Positions 10,079-18,741 are shown, counted from the first letter of the stretch. The stretch: 64,000 nt of DNA from an alpha proteobacterium AAP38 (GCA_001296005.1 LJHR01000047.1:1-64000); one strand, 5' to 3'. Numbers and translations: made by a program. The notes: a model not told the origin generated them from the letters alone.

Positions 10079-11244
10079 TGCGGGCCAATCGACAGTGGAA
10101 ATTCTGGCTGTGGGGCTTTGTCGGCTTCATTGCCGTGGTCTGGCTGCTGCGCTCCATGCTGGCCCCGTTCGTGGCGGGCATGGCCGTGGCCTATCTTCTG
10201 GACCCCGTCGCCGACAAGCTGGAGGCGCGTGGCATGCCGCGCTGGGCTGCGACGACGGTCGTGCTACTGGGCTTCCTGCTGGCCGCCATCCTGGCCCTGC
10301 TGCTGCTGGCGCCGCTATTGCAGGCGCAGGTGGTACAGTTGGTGGAGGTGGCGCCCGAATGGATCGCTTGGGCCAAGAAGGAACTGGTGCCCGAAATCCA
10401 GCGCTGGCTGCGCCGGCTGCCGGCGGCGGAGGTGAAACAGCTGCGTGAAGCCGCCGGCAATTATGCCGGAACCGCCGTGGGCTGGACCGCCGAAGTCCTG
10501 CGCAACATCCTGACCAGTGGTGTCGCCATTATCGACATCCTGTCCGTCATCTTCATCACGCCCATCGTCGCATTCTATCTGTTGCGCGACTGGGACCGGA
10601 TGGTAGCGACAGTGGATGGCTGGCTGCCCCGCCCCTATGCCACCACCATCCGAGAGCAGGCACGCGAGGTCGATACGACACTGGCCGGATTCGTACGCGG
10701 TCAGGCTACCGTCTGCCTGTGCCTGGGCGTGTTCTATGCCGTGGCGCTGACGGCGGCGGGGCTGGATTTCGGGCTGGTGATCGGGCTGATCACGGGCCTT
10801 CTGTCCTTCATCCCCTTTGTGGGATCGCTGGTCGGATTCGTGGCCAGTGTCGGCCTGGCCCTTTTCCAGTTTGATGAATTCTGGCGCGTCGGGCTGATCG
10901 CCGGCATCTTCTTCTTCGGTCAGGCCGTGGAAGGCAACATCCTGACGCCCAAGCTGGTGGGTGACAAGGTGGGGCTGCATCCTGTCTGGGTGATGTTCGC
11001 GCTGCTGGCCGGCGGGGCCTTGTTCGGCTTTGTCGGCGTGCTGCTGGCCGTACCCGTGGCCGCCGTCATCGGTGTGCTAACCCGGTTCGGTCTGCGGCAA
11101 TATATGCAGAGCAGCCTCTACCGCGGGTTCGACGCGGGCACGGCGACAGCCCTCGACTTGGCCCCCGACCCGCTGCTATCCCATCCGGCAGCCGAGGGGG
11201 CGGAACGGGGGAACGGCGTCGCCGACCTGCCGCCCAAGCCCTGA
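10075..11244 (+). CDS. AI-2E family transporter (PerM-like permease)
   Basis: A 389-residue inner-membrane protein with about eight hydrophobic segments and the family layout. There are N-terminal membrane spans, a soluble segment around residues 85-150 (ELVPEIQRWLRRLPAAEVK), and C-terminal spans with the conserved GLITGLLSFIPFVGSLVG and GNILTPKLVGDKVGLHP motifs. Members are putative exporters; some act in AI-2 export and others in ion transport, so the substrate is open. It overlaps the CDP-alcohol transferase gene by 4 bp and precedes hda by 46 bp. Confidence 0.9.
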   Translation: MMRANRQWKFWLWGFVGFIAVVWLLRSMLAPFVAGMAVAYLLDPVADKLEARGMPRWAATTVVLLGFLLAAILALLLLAPLLQAQVVQLVEVAPEWIAWAKKELVPEIQRWLRRLPAAEVKQLREAAGNYAGTAVGWTAEVLRNILTSGVAIIDILSVIFITPIVAFYLLRDWDRMVATVDGWLPRPYATTIREQAREVDTTLAGFVRGQATVCLCLGVFYAVALTAAGLDFGLVIGLITGLLSFIPFVGSLVGFVASVGLALFQFDEFWRVGLIAGIFFFGQAVEGNILTPKLVGDKVGLHPVWVMFALLAGGALFGFVGVLLAVPVAAVIGVLTRFGLRQYMQSSLYRGFDAGTATALDLAPDPLLSHPAAEGAERGNGVADLPPKP

Positions 11245-11290
11245 ACCCGACCCGATAGTTCCAGCCCGTGCAGAAGGAGGGGCTCTTGCC

Positions 11291-12016
11291 ATGACCACGC
11301 CCCCCCAACCGTCCTCCAATCCACCCTCCCTGTTGTCCACGCGGCAGATCCCGCTCGACCTCGGCCATCGGTCGGCCATGGGGGAAGATGATTTCCTGGT
11401 GGCACCGGGCAATCAGGATGCGGTGGCCTGGCTGGATGCCTGGCCGGAATGGCCGGCACCGGCCCTGGTCCTGTTCGGCCCGACAGGGTGCGGGAAAAGC
11501 CATCTGGCCCAGATTTGGCGTGCCCGCGCACGCGGCAATCTTCTGTCGGTTGATGATCTGCGGGACGAGGCGGAACTACCCGACCTGCTGCGCCCCATGC
11601 GAACCGCTGTCCTGGACGGGGCGCAGGGGGTGGCGGGCGACCCGGCGCTGGAACGGTCCCTGTTCCATCTCTACAATCTGGCCAAGGAAATGGGCGGCCA
11701 TCTGCTGCTGCTGGCCGAGAATGCGCCCGTGAACTGGGTCATCCGCCTGCCCGACCTGCGTTCCCGCCTGCTGGCAGCCCCCGCCGTGGGCATGGCGGCC
11801 CCCGACGATGCCCTGCTGATGGCCGTGCTGGTGAAGCTGTTCGCCGACCGGCAGATCCGGGTGGGGGAGGATGTCATCGACTGGCTGATGACCCGCACCG
11901 AACGTAGCTTCGCCAACGCCCGCCGCGTGGTCGCGACCCTGGACCATGCCGCCTTGGCCGCGAAGAAACCGATCACAGTGCGATTCTGCCGGCAGGTTTT
12001 GGGCGACCAGGTTTAA
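11291..12016 (+). CDS. hda: DnaA-related regulatory inactivator Hda
   Basis: A 241-residue AAA+ protein homologous to the ATPase domain of DnaA. Together with the DNA-loaded sliding clamp it stimulates ATP hydrolysis by DnaA and so limits re-initiation. Seen features are Walker A GPTGCGKSH near residue 60, sensor-region RLPDLRSRLLAAP, and the C-terminal lid helix ERSFANARRVVATLDHAAL. It lacks the DNA-binding domain IV of DnaA, as expected for Hda. The N-terminal TRQIPLDLGHRSA is a plausible clamp-binding motif (QIPLDL). A strong AAGGAGG ribosome site precedes the ATG at 11291. Confidence 0.9.
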   Translation: MTTPPQPSSNPPSLLSTRQIPLDLGHRSAMGEDDFLVAPGNQDAVAWLDAWPEWPAPALVLFGPTGCGKSHLAQIWRARARGNLLSVDDLRDEAELPDLLRPMRTAVLDGAQGVAGDPALERSLFHLYNLAKEMGGHLLLLAENAPVNWVIRLPDLRSRLLAAPAVGMAAPDDALLMAVLVKLFADRQIRVGEDVIDWLMTRTERSFANARRVVATLDHAALAAKKPITVRFCRQVLGDQV

Positions 12017-12078
12017 GACCACGGAACCCACCTTCGCCGGGAGGGCAATGTGGGTGGATTTTCAACACCCGTATTCTG

Positions 12079-12618
12079 TTAAACCGGCACCTTGCTCGCC
12101 TCCACACCTAGCGAGCCATCGAAAATACCCGGCAGGACCGGCAGGTCGGTGACGCCAGGATCGACGCCCAACTGCATCATCAAGGTGGTCGCTTGCCCAC
12201 GATGGTGGGTGCCATGGTTGAAGAAATGCGTCACCGGGACCCAGGCCGGCAGGGTCCAGCGGTGGGGATTGAACTTGGTGACATAGGTGAGCGGCGCCGA
12301 CAGCCATTCCGGCGTCACGCCCGCCGCCCATGCGGTGATACGGGCGTCAGCCGCCTCACGGTCGGCCACCAGTTCATCCCAATCGGGACGGAACAGGTCC
12401 GTCCCCTTGGCCAGGGGCGGTGCCGTGCCCTCAAACCGGCTGAGCCAGATCAGGTCGGCCCACAGGATATGGTCCAGCGTGCCGTGCAGCGATTTGAAGA
12501 AGGCGCCCATATCGCGGGACCGGTCATCCGCCGGAATGGCGGCGCAGGCCTCCATCATGCGGCTGTTCATCCAATGACCATAGGCGGTCATGGTACGCAC
12601 GTAATCGACGCTGATCAT
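12079..12618 (-). CDS. DinB-family protein
   Basis: A 179-residue protein of the DinB/YfiT four-helix family, which usually holds a divalent metal through three histidines. Candidate ligands are the His in SLHGTLDHILWAD and those in THFFNHGTHHRGQ. The GTHHRGQATTLMMQLG segment is the family hallmark. I placed the start at the ATG at 12618 (MISVDYVRTMTAYGHWMNSRMM), since a GAGGATG sequence lies just upstream. Substrate unknown; some relatives are thiol-dependent transferases. It is divergent from bcp. Confidence 0.88.
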   Translation of the reverse strand: MISVDYVRTMTAYGHWMNSRMMEACAAIPADDRSRDMGAFFKSLHGTLDHILWADLIWLSRFEGTAPPLAKGTDLFRPDWDELVADREAADARITAWAAGVTPEWLSAPLTYVTKFNPHRWTLPAWVPVTHFFNHGTHHRGQATTLMMQLGVDPGVTDLPVLPGIFDGSLGVEASKVPV

Positions 12619-12711
12619 GCCTACATCCTCTTTGTCATGCGGCGGGTTGACTCTGCCGTGCCGCACCTAAATCATTGTGTGCAGACCATTATTCCCCAAA
12701 GGAACCCTAAG

Positions 12712-13176
12712 ATGACCATCGCGATCGGCCAACCGGCCCCCGATTTCACCCTGCCCACCGACGGCAATGGCAGTGTCACGCTGTCGGCCCTGAAGGGCAA
12801 GAATGTGGTGGTCTATTTCTATCCCAAGGATGACACGTCTGGCTGCACCACCCAGGCCTGCGGTTTCGGTGAACAGCTGCCGCATTTCGAAAAGCTGGAA
12901 GCCACCATCATCGGCATCTCCAAGGACAGCGTGGCCAGCCATGACAAGTTCAAGGCCAAGTATAAGCTGCCCTTCATCCTGGCATCTGACGCCGAGAGTG
13001 ACGTGACCGAACGTTATGGCGCCTGGGCGGAAAAAAACATGTACGGCAAGAAGTATATGGGCATCGAACGCTCCACCTTCCTGATCGACAAGGACGGCAT
13101 CCTGCGCGCCGAATGGCGCAAGGTGAAGGTGCCGGGTCATGTCGATGCCGTGCTGAAGGCGGCCCAGGCGCTGTAA
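12712..13176 (+). CDS. bcp: Thioredoxin-dependent peroxiredoxin (Bcp/PrxQ)
   Basis: A 154-residue peroxiredoxin that reduces hydrogen peroxide and organic peroxides with electrons from thioredoxin. The motif DTSGCTTQACGF gives the peroxidatic Cys45 and the resolving Cys50 five residues later, the atypical 2-Cys arrangement of this subfamily; Ser replaces the more common Pro before Gly-Cys. FYPKD and STFLIDKDG are conserved surroundings. An AAAGGAA ribosome site precedes the ATG at 12712. A hairpin at 13187-13215 may end the transcript before the kinase gene. Confidence 0.95.
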   Translation: MTIAIGQPAPDFTLPTDGNGSVTLSALKGKNVVVYFYPKDDTSGCTTQACGFGEQLPHFEKLEATIIGISKDSVASHDKFKAKYKLPFILASDAESDVTERYGAWAEKNMYGKKYMGIERSTFLIDKDGILRAEWRKVKVPGHVDAVLKAAQAL

Positions 13177-13186
13177 GGTCCATCCG

Positions 13187-13215
13187 GATAGGGGTGATTG
13201 ACACCACCCCCTATC
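13187..13215 (+). terminator. Hairpin after bcp
   Basis: Arms GATAGGGG (13187-13194) and CCCCTATC (13208-13215) form an 8-bp stem 10 nt beyond the bcp stop. There is no T-run, so this is a weak or factor-dependent terminator at best. Confidence 0.45.
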
Positions 13216-13255
13216 GCGCACACCCTGACGATCCATTAAGGCGGAACCACGCATC

Positions 13256-14476
13256 ATGATCGTCAGCGACCTGCGCGAGCGATTGCGGCTCCAGGATTTT
13301 TCCGCCTATGTCGGGTCCAACCTGGGACCTGACCCGCGTTTTCTGCGTCTGACAGGCATGGCCCGGCGGCTGTTCGATCTGCCCATTGCCATGGTCAATC
13401 TGATCGATGCCGCCGACATGTGGCCCAAGGCCGAGGAAGGCATCTTCGTTGGACGGCAGCCGCGCGAAACCACCTTGTGCAATCTGGTCGTCGATGGCGG
13501 CACGCTGCTGGTGCCCGATCTGGCAGCCGATCCCCGCTTTGCCGGCCTGCCCGGCATCACCCAGGCGGGCCTGCGCTTTTACGCCGGCGTCCCGATTGTC
13601 ACGCCGGGCGGACAGGTGCTGGGCGTGTTCTGCGTTCTGGACCGGCGTCCGCGGCCCGATTTCCAGGCCGAACAAACCTCCATGCTGGAACAGTTTGCCG
13701 GCATCGCCATGGATCAGCTGTCCCTGGACAAGTTGCAGCGCGATGCGGCAACGGCGCAGAAGGCGGCCGAGCAGATGGCGCAGGCCCGCGCCAGCTTTCT
13801 GGCCATGATGAGCCACGAGATAAGGACGCCATTGAACGCGATCCTGGGTTTCGGGGAGATGCTGGCCCATGCCGGTCTGCCCGAACCCTATGGCGATTAT
13901 GCCCGCACCGTGCATGACACGGGCCGCAGCCTGATGCAGGTGCTCAATCACACGCTGGACTATGCGCGGCTGGAGTCGGGCAAGGTGGAACTGGAGGAAC
14001 GGCCCTTCTCCCTGTCCGATCTGGTCGCACGCGGACAGCGGATGGTGCAGAAGACCTGTCAGGATAAGGGACTGACCCTGTCGGTCGATCTGGACCCCGC
14101 CCTGCCCGACCGCTGGCGCGGGGATGGTATCCGGTTGCAGCAGGTGTTGAACAACCTGCTGTTCAATGCCGCCAAATTCACCGAAACAGGCGGCATCACC
14201 CTGTGCCTGCGCCAGGATAGGCAGGAGGGGAACCGGCTGTGGCTGCGTGCGGATGTGGTGGATACCGGTATCGGCGTGGCCCCGGAACATCGCGACAATC
14301 TTTTCACACCCTTCTTCCAGGCCGACAGTTCCCATGCCCGTCGGTTCGACGGGTCCGGCCTGGGGCTGGCGATTTGCCGCCAGCTGGTCCATGCCATGGG
14401 CGGACAGATCGGGTATGAGCCGGTGCCGGACGGCGGCAGCCGATTCTGGCTGCGCCTGCCCCTGGCCGCCGCCTGA
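13256..14476 (+). CDS. Cytoplasmic GAF-domain sensor histidine kinase
   Basis: A 406-residue sensor kinase without membrane segments. Residues of about 25-155 form a GAF domain (AMVNLIDAADMWPKAEEG, LRFYAGVPIVTPGGQVLG). A helix leads to HisKA with phosphoacceptor His187 in FLAMMSHEIRTPLNAILG. The HATPase domain has N box NNLLFNAAKF, G1 DTGIGV, F box LFTPFF and G2 GSGLGLAI. All catalytic motifs are intact. No response regulator or receiver domain is adjacent, so its partner is elsewhere. The ligand of the GAF domain cannot be told from sequence. Confidence 0.93.
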   Translation: MIVSDLRERLRLQDFSAYVGSNLGPDPRFLRLTGMARRLFDLPIAMVNLIDAADMWPKAEEGIFVGRQPRETTLCNLVVDGGTLLVPDLAADPRFAGLPGITQAGLRFYAGVPIVTPGGQVLGVFCVLDRRPRPDFQAEQTSMLEQFAGIAMDQLSLDKLQRDAATAQKAAEQMAQARASFLAMMSHEIRTPLNAILGFGEMLAHAGLPEPYGDYARTVHDTGRSLMQVLNHTLDYARLESGKVELEERPFSLSDLVARGQRMVQKTCQDKGLTLSVDLDPALPDRWRGDGIRLQQVLNNLLFNAAKFTETGGITLCLRQDRQEGNRLWLRADVVDTGIGVAPEHRDNLFTPFFQADSSHARRFDGSGLGLAICRQLVHAMGGQIGYEPVPDGGSRFWLRLPLAAA

Positions 14477-14518
14477 TCAGGGCAGCGGGAAACAGTGGTC
14501 CGCCTGCGACCCGTTATA

Positions 14519-15157
14519 TCAATCCAGTGCCGTCCAGATTTCGGCGGCCAACGCCTCCAATTCCTCCACACCCTTCGATTTCGGGTCCGTTTCCGCGAGG
14601 GTCAAGCCTTCCATCAGCGATCCCGCGAACCCGATACGGTTGCCCAGGCTTTCGGTGGCGACGGGTACACCCAGTTCGGCAGCTTTTTCCGCGACCGCAT
14701 CGACCAGCTTGCCGCGTGCGGGCACGCGGTTCATGACCAGCATCACGGGCCGCTTTTCCACCCGCGCCAGATCCAACGTGGGGCGCGTGGCCCAGAGGTC
14801 CATGGGGCTGGGCTGTACCGGCACCACCACCAAGGCGGCAGTGCGCACGGCGATACGGGCGTCGGTTTCGGCATGCGGCGGGCTGTCGATCACCACGACA
14901 TCATGGGTCTTGGCCAGCCGCTCCACCTCCCGCTGCGTCCGCCAGCCGGAGATTTGCAGATGCGTGATGCCGGTGGCACCGGCCCCAAGCGTCCCCTCAC
15001 GGGCGGCGTACCAGGCGGACAGGCTTCCCTGCGGGTCGATATCGACCAGGGCGGTGGATTTGCCGGCCCGCGCCCAGGTGACGGCCAGATGAATGGCCAG
15101 CGTCGTCTTGCCCGCCCCGCCCTTCTGCTGCGCGATGGTGATGACACGCCCCGCCAT
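14519..15157 (-). CDS. Orphan ParA-family ATPase
   Basis: A 212-residue ParA/MinD-type ATPase with the deviant Walker A KGGAGKTT at about residues 12-19, Walker A' LVDIDPQGSLS and Walker B VVIDSPPH. These proteins form ATP-dependent dimers on DNA or membrane and position cargo such as chromosomes, plasmids or receptor arrays. No parB gene or parS-like array is adjacent, so this is not a chromosome-segregation pair. I chose the ATG at 15157 (MAGRVITIAQQ), with AAGGGG upstream; longer frames carry a non-conserved leader. It is divergent from the VOC gene. Cargo unknown. Confidence 0.88.
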   Translation of the reverse strand: MAGRVITIAQQKGGAGKTTLAIHLAVTWARAGKSTALVDIDPQGSLSAWYAAREGTLGAGATGITHLQISGWRTQREVERLAKTHDVVVIDSPPHAETDARIAVRTAALVVVPVQPSPMDLWATRPTLDLARVEKRPVMLVMNRVPARGKLVDAVAEKAAELGVPVATESLGNRIGFAGSLMEGLTLAETDPKSKGVEELEALAAEIWTALD

Positions 15158-15248
15158 ATCCGGCCCCTTGCTGCCCTTTGTTACGGGTGACAGTGTGCCC
15201 ACATGAAGGACGGGCGGCAAGCGCCGCACCGCAGCATGAGGCAGATCG

Positions 15249-15677
15249 ATGACCAGCGCGCAATGGCCCAGCCATCTTCCCATCACCCGCGTGCGCATCG
15301 CGCGTCCCACGGACCGACTTTCGGAGGTTACGGCCTTCTACCGCGATGTGATCGGTCTGTCCGTGATTGGCGGCTGGGTCGATGATGGGAGCCATGCCGG
15401 ATATGACGGGGTGATGATCGGCTTGCCCGGCTGGGACACGCATCTGGAATTCACCCAGCACAAGGATGGCAGCCCCTGCCCCGCGCCCACGCGCGACAAT
15501 CTGCTGGTGCTCTATGTCGACAGCCGCGCGGAATTGCTGTCGGTGTCCGCCGCTATCCAGGCGCGGGGCGGCGTGCCGGTGGAACCGGAAAATCCCTACT
15601 GGCTGAACCGGGCCGTCTGTTTTGAAGACCCGGATGGCTGGGGTATTGTCTTCTCGCTGAAGCCGGGTGTGGCGTAG
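15249..15677 (+). CDS. VOC-family (glyoxalase-fold) protein
   Basis: A 142-residue vicinal-oxygen-chelate fold protein related to the glyoxalase/bleomycin-resistance superfamily. It shows two beta-alpha-beta-beta-beta halves: VRIARPTDRLSEVTAFYRDVIGL, then a second half ending in FEDPDGWGIVFS. Potential metal ligands include the His in DTHLEFTQH and the Glu in CFEDPDG. The family contains enzymes and binding proteins, and nothing here fixes the substrate. It is divergent from the ParA gene. Confidence 0.85.
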   Translation: MTSAQWPSHLPITRVRIARPTDRLSEVTAFYRDVIGLSVIGGWVDDGSHAGYDGVMIGLPGWDTHLEFTQHKDGSPCPAPTRDNLLVLYVDSRAELLSVSAAIQARGGVPVEPENPYWLNRAVCFEDPDGWGIVFSLKPGVA

Positions 15678-15771
15678 CGCGGATTAGGCGAAGCCGGAAT
15701 GCGCGGAAAGCCCGTGATCAGGCCGCCCAGCACCGTTATCGTAGCAGCAGAGAATTCCAGGACCTGTCCCC

Positions 15772-16815
15772 GTGCCCCACGACCCTTGCTGCGACGATCC
15801 CAATCACCATCACCATGACGCGCCGGCACCGCCGCCACATCCCGACCGGCCACGCGTGCTGCCGCCGGGTGCGGATGCCTATGCACAGGCGTCCGATGTG
15901 CTGGCGGCGGGCGGTTTGGTCGCCATGCCCACGGAAACCGTCTATGGGCTTGCCGGAGATGCCGGGAACGACGCGGCGGTCGCCGCCATCTTTGCCGCCA
16001 AGGGCCGGCCCAGCTTCAACCCGCTGATCGTGCATGTCGCCGATGAAACGGCGGCGGCGGCTTTAGTCCATATTGATGACCGCGCCGCCCGTGCCATGGA
16101 GATGTGGTGGCCCGGCCCCCTTACCCTGGTCCTGCCGCGCCGGGCCGATGCGCCCTTGTCACTGCTAGTTTCTGCCGGGCTGGACACGGTGGCGGTGCGC
16201 AGCCCCGCCCACCCGGTCGCCCGCGCCCTGATCCAGGCATCGGGCCGCCCCCTTGCGGCCCCGTCGGCCAATGTCTCGGGCCATGTCAGCCCGACAACCC
16301 CCATGCATGTGGTGGAAGAGTTTCCCGACGGCGGTGGTGCCCGGCTGAAGCTGATCCTGGCCGGCGGGCGCTGCGCCATCGGTGTCGAATCGACCGTCCT
16401 GGACCTGACGGGTGAACGCCCCCTGCTGCTGCGCCCCGGTTCGGTGACGCGTGAGGAGTTGGAAAGCGTGCTGGGTACCGTCGATCTGGCCACGGCGGCG
16501 GACGGGGTGAAAGCGCCGGGCATGATGACCAGCCATTATGCGCCGGGCCTGCCCGTGCGGCTGGACGCGACGGCTGTGCGCGATGACGAGGCGCTGCTGG
16601 CCTTCGGCCCGGATCAGTTCCTGCGCGGCGGGGCCGTGCGCATGAACCTGTCCAACAATGGCGACCTGACAGAGGCGGCTTCCAACCTGTTCGCCATGCT
16701 GCGCGCCCTGGATCGGCCCGGCCTGTCGGGCATCGCCGTCATGCCGGTCCCCGACAAGGGCCTTGGCATGGCCATCAATGACCGTCTGCGCCGTGCGGCC
16801 GCACCCAGGACCTGA
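15772..16815 (+). CDS. tsaC: L-threonylcarbamoyladenylate synthase (Sua5/YwlC type)
   Basis: A 347-residue enzyme that makes threonylcarbamoyl-AMP from threonine, bicarbonate and ATP for the universal t6A37 tRNA modification. The YrdC-like core (KGRPSFNPLIVH, PTETVYGLAG, APSANVSG, IGVESTVLDL) is followed by a C-terminal Sua5 domain (GMMTSHYAPGLPV). The start is a GTG at 15772, giving an unusual Cys/His-rich leader with CCDD and HHHHD. An in-frame GTG at 15856 would remove it and start VLPPGADAY. The FAD oxidase begins 1 bp after the stop, indicating cotranscription. Confidence 0.94.
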   Translation: MPHDPCCDDPNHHHHDAPAPPPHPDRPRVLPPGADAYAQASDVLAAGGLVAMPTETVYGLAGDAGNDAAVAAIFAAKGRPSFNPLIVHVADETAAAALVHIDDRAARAMEMWWPGPLTLVLPRRADAPLSLLVSAGLDTVAVRSPAHPVARALIQASGRPLAAPSANVSGHVSPTTPMHVVEEFPDGGGARLKLILAGGRCAIGVESTVLDLTGERPLLLRPGSVTREELESVLGTVDLATAADGVKAPGMMTSHYAPGLPVRLDATAVRDDEALLAFGPDQFLRGGAVRMNLSNNGDLTEAASNLFAMLRALDRPGLSGIAVMPVPDKGLGMAINDRLRRAAAPRT

Positions 16816-16816
16816 G

Positions 16817-18235
16817 ATGAGCACCGACCTGCTTTCCGCCCTGACCGATCTGATGGGCCCCGCCCACGTCCTGACCGGCACCGACATGGCGCCCTACGCC
16901 TTCGACTGGCGCCAGCGGGAGGAAAGCCACCCCGTGGCCGTCCTGCGCCCCGGTTCGACGGCGGAGGTGGCCGCCATCGTGCAGCTCTGCGCCGAGGCCC
17001 AAGTGCCCATCGTGCCGCAGGGGGGCAATACCGGGCTGGTCGGCGGAACCATCGCCGAGAAGGGAACAGGCGCCGTCCTGCTGAACCTGGGCCGCCTGAA
17101 CCGCATCCGCACCCTGGACGCTACCGATTACACGATGACGGCGGAAGCCGGCTGCGTCCTGGCCGATATCCAGGCGGCGGCACAGGCGGTGGACCGCTAT
17201 TTCCCCCTGTCGCTGGGGGCGGAGGGCACCTGCATGCTGGGCGGCAACCTGTCCAGCAATGCCGGCGGCATCCTGACGCTGCGCTACGGCAATGCCCGCG
17301 ATCTGGTGCTGGGGCTGGAGGTGGTGCTGCCCGACGGGCGGGTGTGGAACGGGTTGCGCACCCTGCGCAAGGATAATAGCGGCTACGATCTGAAACACCT
17401 GTTCCTGGGCGCGGAAGGGACCCTGGGCATTATCACCGCCGCCTCGGTAAAGCTCTTCCCCCGCCCCCGCCAGATCGAAACCGCGCTGATCGCGGTACCC
17501 AGCCCCGCCGCTGCCGTCACCCTGCTGGGTCTGGCGCGCACCGGCACGGGCGACAGCCTGTCGGCGTTCGAACTGATGCCGCGTTTTGCCTTTGACGGAT
17601 CGCGGGAGATATTGGGGCGTGACCAGGACCCGCTGTCGGCCCCCTCGCCCTGGTATGTGCTGATGGAGGCCAGCAGCGGCATGGCAGGCCCCTTGCTGCG
17701 GCAACAGGTGGAGGCGGTGCTGGAGACGGCGCTGGAACAGGGGCTGGTCACCGACGCCATCTTCGCCGACAGCATGGAACAGCAACGCAAGCTCTGGCTG
17801 ATCCGTGAAAGCCTGCCGGAGATCGGGCGCAAGATCGGCGGGGCGGTCCATACCGACGTGTCCGTGCCCGTCAGCCGCATCCCCGACTTCCTGTCCGCCA
17901 CCATTGCCGCCGTCACCGACTATATGCCCGGCATCCGGCCCTACCCGTTCGGCCATGCCGGTGACGGCAATATCCACTTCAATATCGGTCGCCCGACGGG
18001 CATGGACGGGGCTGCCTATCTGGCCCATGCCCATGCTATCAGCGACCTTGTCCATGAACAGGTCCTGGCCCATGGCGGCAGCATCAGCGCCGAACATGGC
18101 ATCGGCAACCACAAGGCCGAAGAACTGGCACGGATCAAGGACCCGGTGGAACTGGACCTGATGCGGAAGGTGAAGGCCATGCTGGACCCGGACGGGATCA
18201 TGAATCCGGGGAAGGTATTGAGGACTGTTCGATGA
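16817..18235 (+). CDS. FAD-binding oxidoreductase (GlcD/D-2-hydroxyacid dehydrogenase type)
   Basis: A 472-residue flavoprotein of the FAD_binding_4 / FAD-oxidase C family, which oxidises D-2-hydroxy acids such as D-lactate, glycolate or D-2-hydroxyglutarate. The FAD-binding segment PQGGNTGLVGG lies near residue 73. LGAEGTLGIITAASVKLFPRP follows, and the C-terminal domain has the metal-binding GHAGDGNIHFNI and the HGIGNHK motif. The exact substrate cannot be decided from these motifs. It starts 1 bp after tsaC and overlaps the lipoprotein gene by 4 bp, making a three-gene operon. Confidence 0.92.
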   Translation: MSTDLLSALTDLMGPAHVLTGTDMAPYAFDWRQREESHPVAVLRPGSTAEVAAIVQLCAEAQVPIVPQGGNTGLVGGTIAEKGTGAVLLNLGRLNRIRTLDATDYTMTAEAGCVLADIQAAAQAVDRYFPLSLGAEGTCMLGGNLSSNAGGILTLRYGNARDLVLGLEVVLPDGRVWNGLRTLRKDNSGYDLKHLFLGAEGTLGIITAASVKLFPRPRQIETALIAVPSPAAAVTLLGLARTGTGDSLSAFELMPRFAFDGSREILGRDQDPLSAPSPWYVLMEASSGMAGPLLRQQVEAVLETALEQGLVTDAIFADSMEQQRKLWLIRESLPEIGRKIGGAVHTDVSVPVSRIPDFLSATIAAVTDYMPGIRPYPFGHAGDGNIHFNIGRPTGMDGAAYLAHAHAISDLVHEQVLAHGGSISAEHGIGNHKAEELARIKDPVELDLMRKVKAMLDPDGIMNPGKVLRTVR

Positions 18236-18741
18236 CATCAACCAGACTGCGTTGGTTCTGTGCCCCATTACTTAGCCTGATACTCGTAGGCTGCGCGCCC
18301 AAGCTGGGCGAGTGGCGGCTGGAGTTGCGTAACGGCGACGTTGCCGCTTGCGGGTTCGACGGCAAAGGCAAGCGTCTCTGCTTTTCCTTTGGTGAGGATG
18401 AGCGGGTGGGAAACCATGGCGTGCTGAATATTCAGGTCGACGTCCTAGTGGGTTACCCGATGATAGTGACATTCAGCCACTTCGCTCTGATGGTGGATGG
18501 AGAGCTGATCTCCACAACCGACCCCGCCTGGCTGGAGATAACGGGTAGCGGGCACCCCACACCCTCACATCAATTGCGCTGGACCAAAGCCCTGTCACCG
18601 GAAGCCGGGGGGCCAGAATTGCTGAAGCGGTTGGAGGACAGCCGCACCATCACCTTTATGGTGGATGGCCTGCCAGTGATCACCGTCGCATCGGACAGAC
18701 TTGGGCCAGAGCTTAAGCGGTTGGACGCGCAGCGCCGTTGA
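18232..18741 (+). CDS. Predicted lipoprotein, unknown function
   Basis: A 169-residue protein with a type II signal peptide: basic TSTRLRW, a hydrophobic core, and lipobox LVGC at about residues 18-21. It should therefore be lipid-anchored outside the inner membrane. The mature part is beta-rich, with two further Cys residues near positions 40 and 50 (VAACGFDGKGKRLCFSF) that could form a disulfide. I do not recognise a domain. It overlaps the FAD oxidase stop by 4 bp and runs 29 bp into the convergent patatin gene. Base composition looks less GC-rich than its neighbours, which may hint at later acquisition. Confidence 0.75.
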   Translation: MTSTRLRWFCAPLLSLILVGCAPKLGEWRLELRNGDVAACGFDGKGKRLCFSFGEDERVGNHGVLNIQVDVLVGYPMIVTFSHFALMVDGELISTTDPAWLEITGSGHPTPSHQLRWTKALSPEAGGPELLKRLEDSRTITFMVDGLPVITVASDRLGPELKRLDAQRR

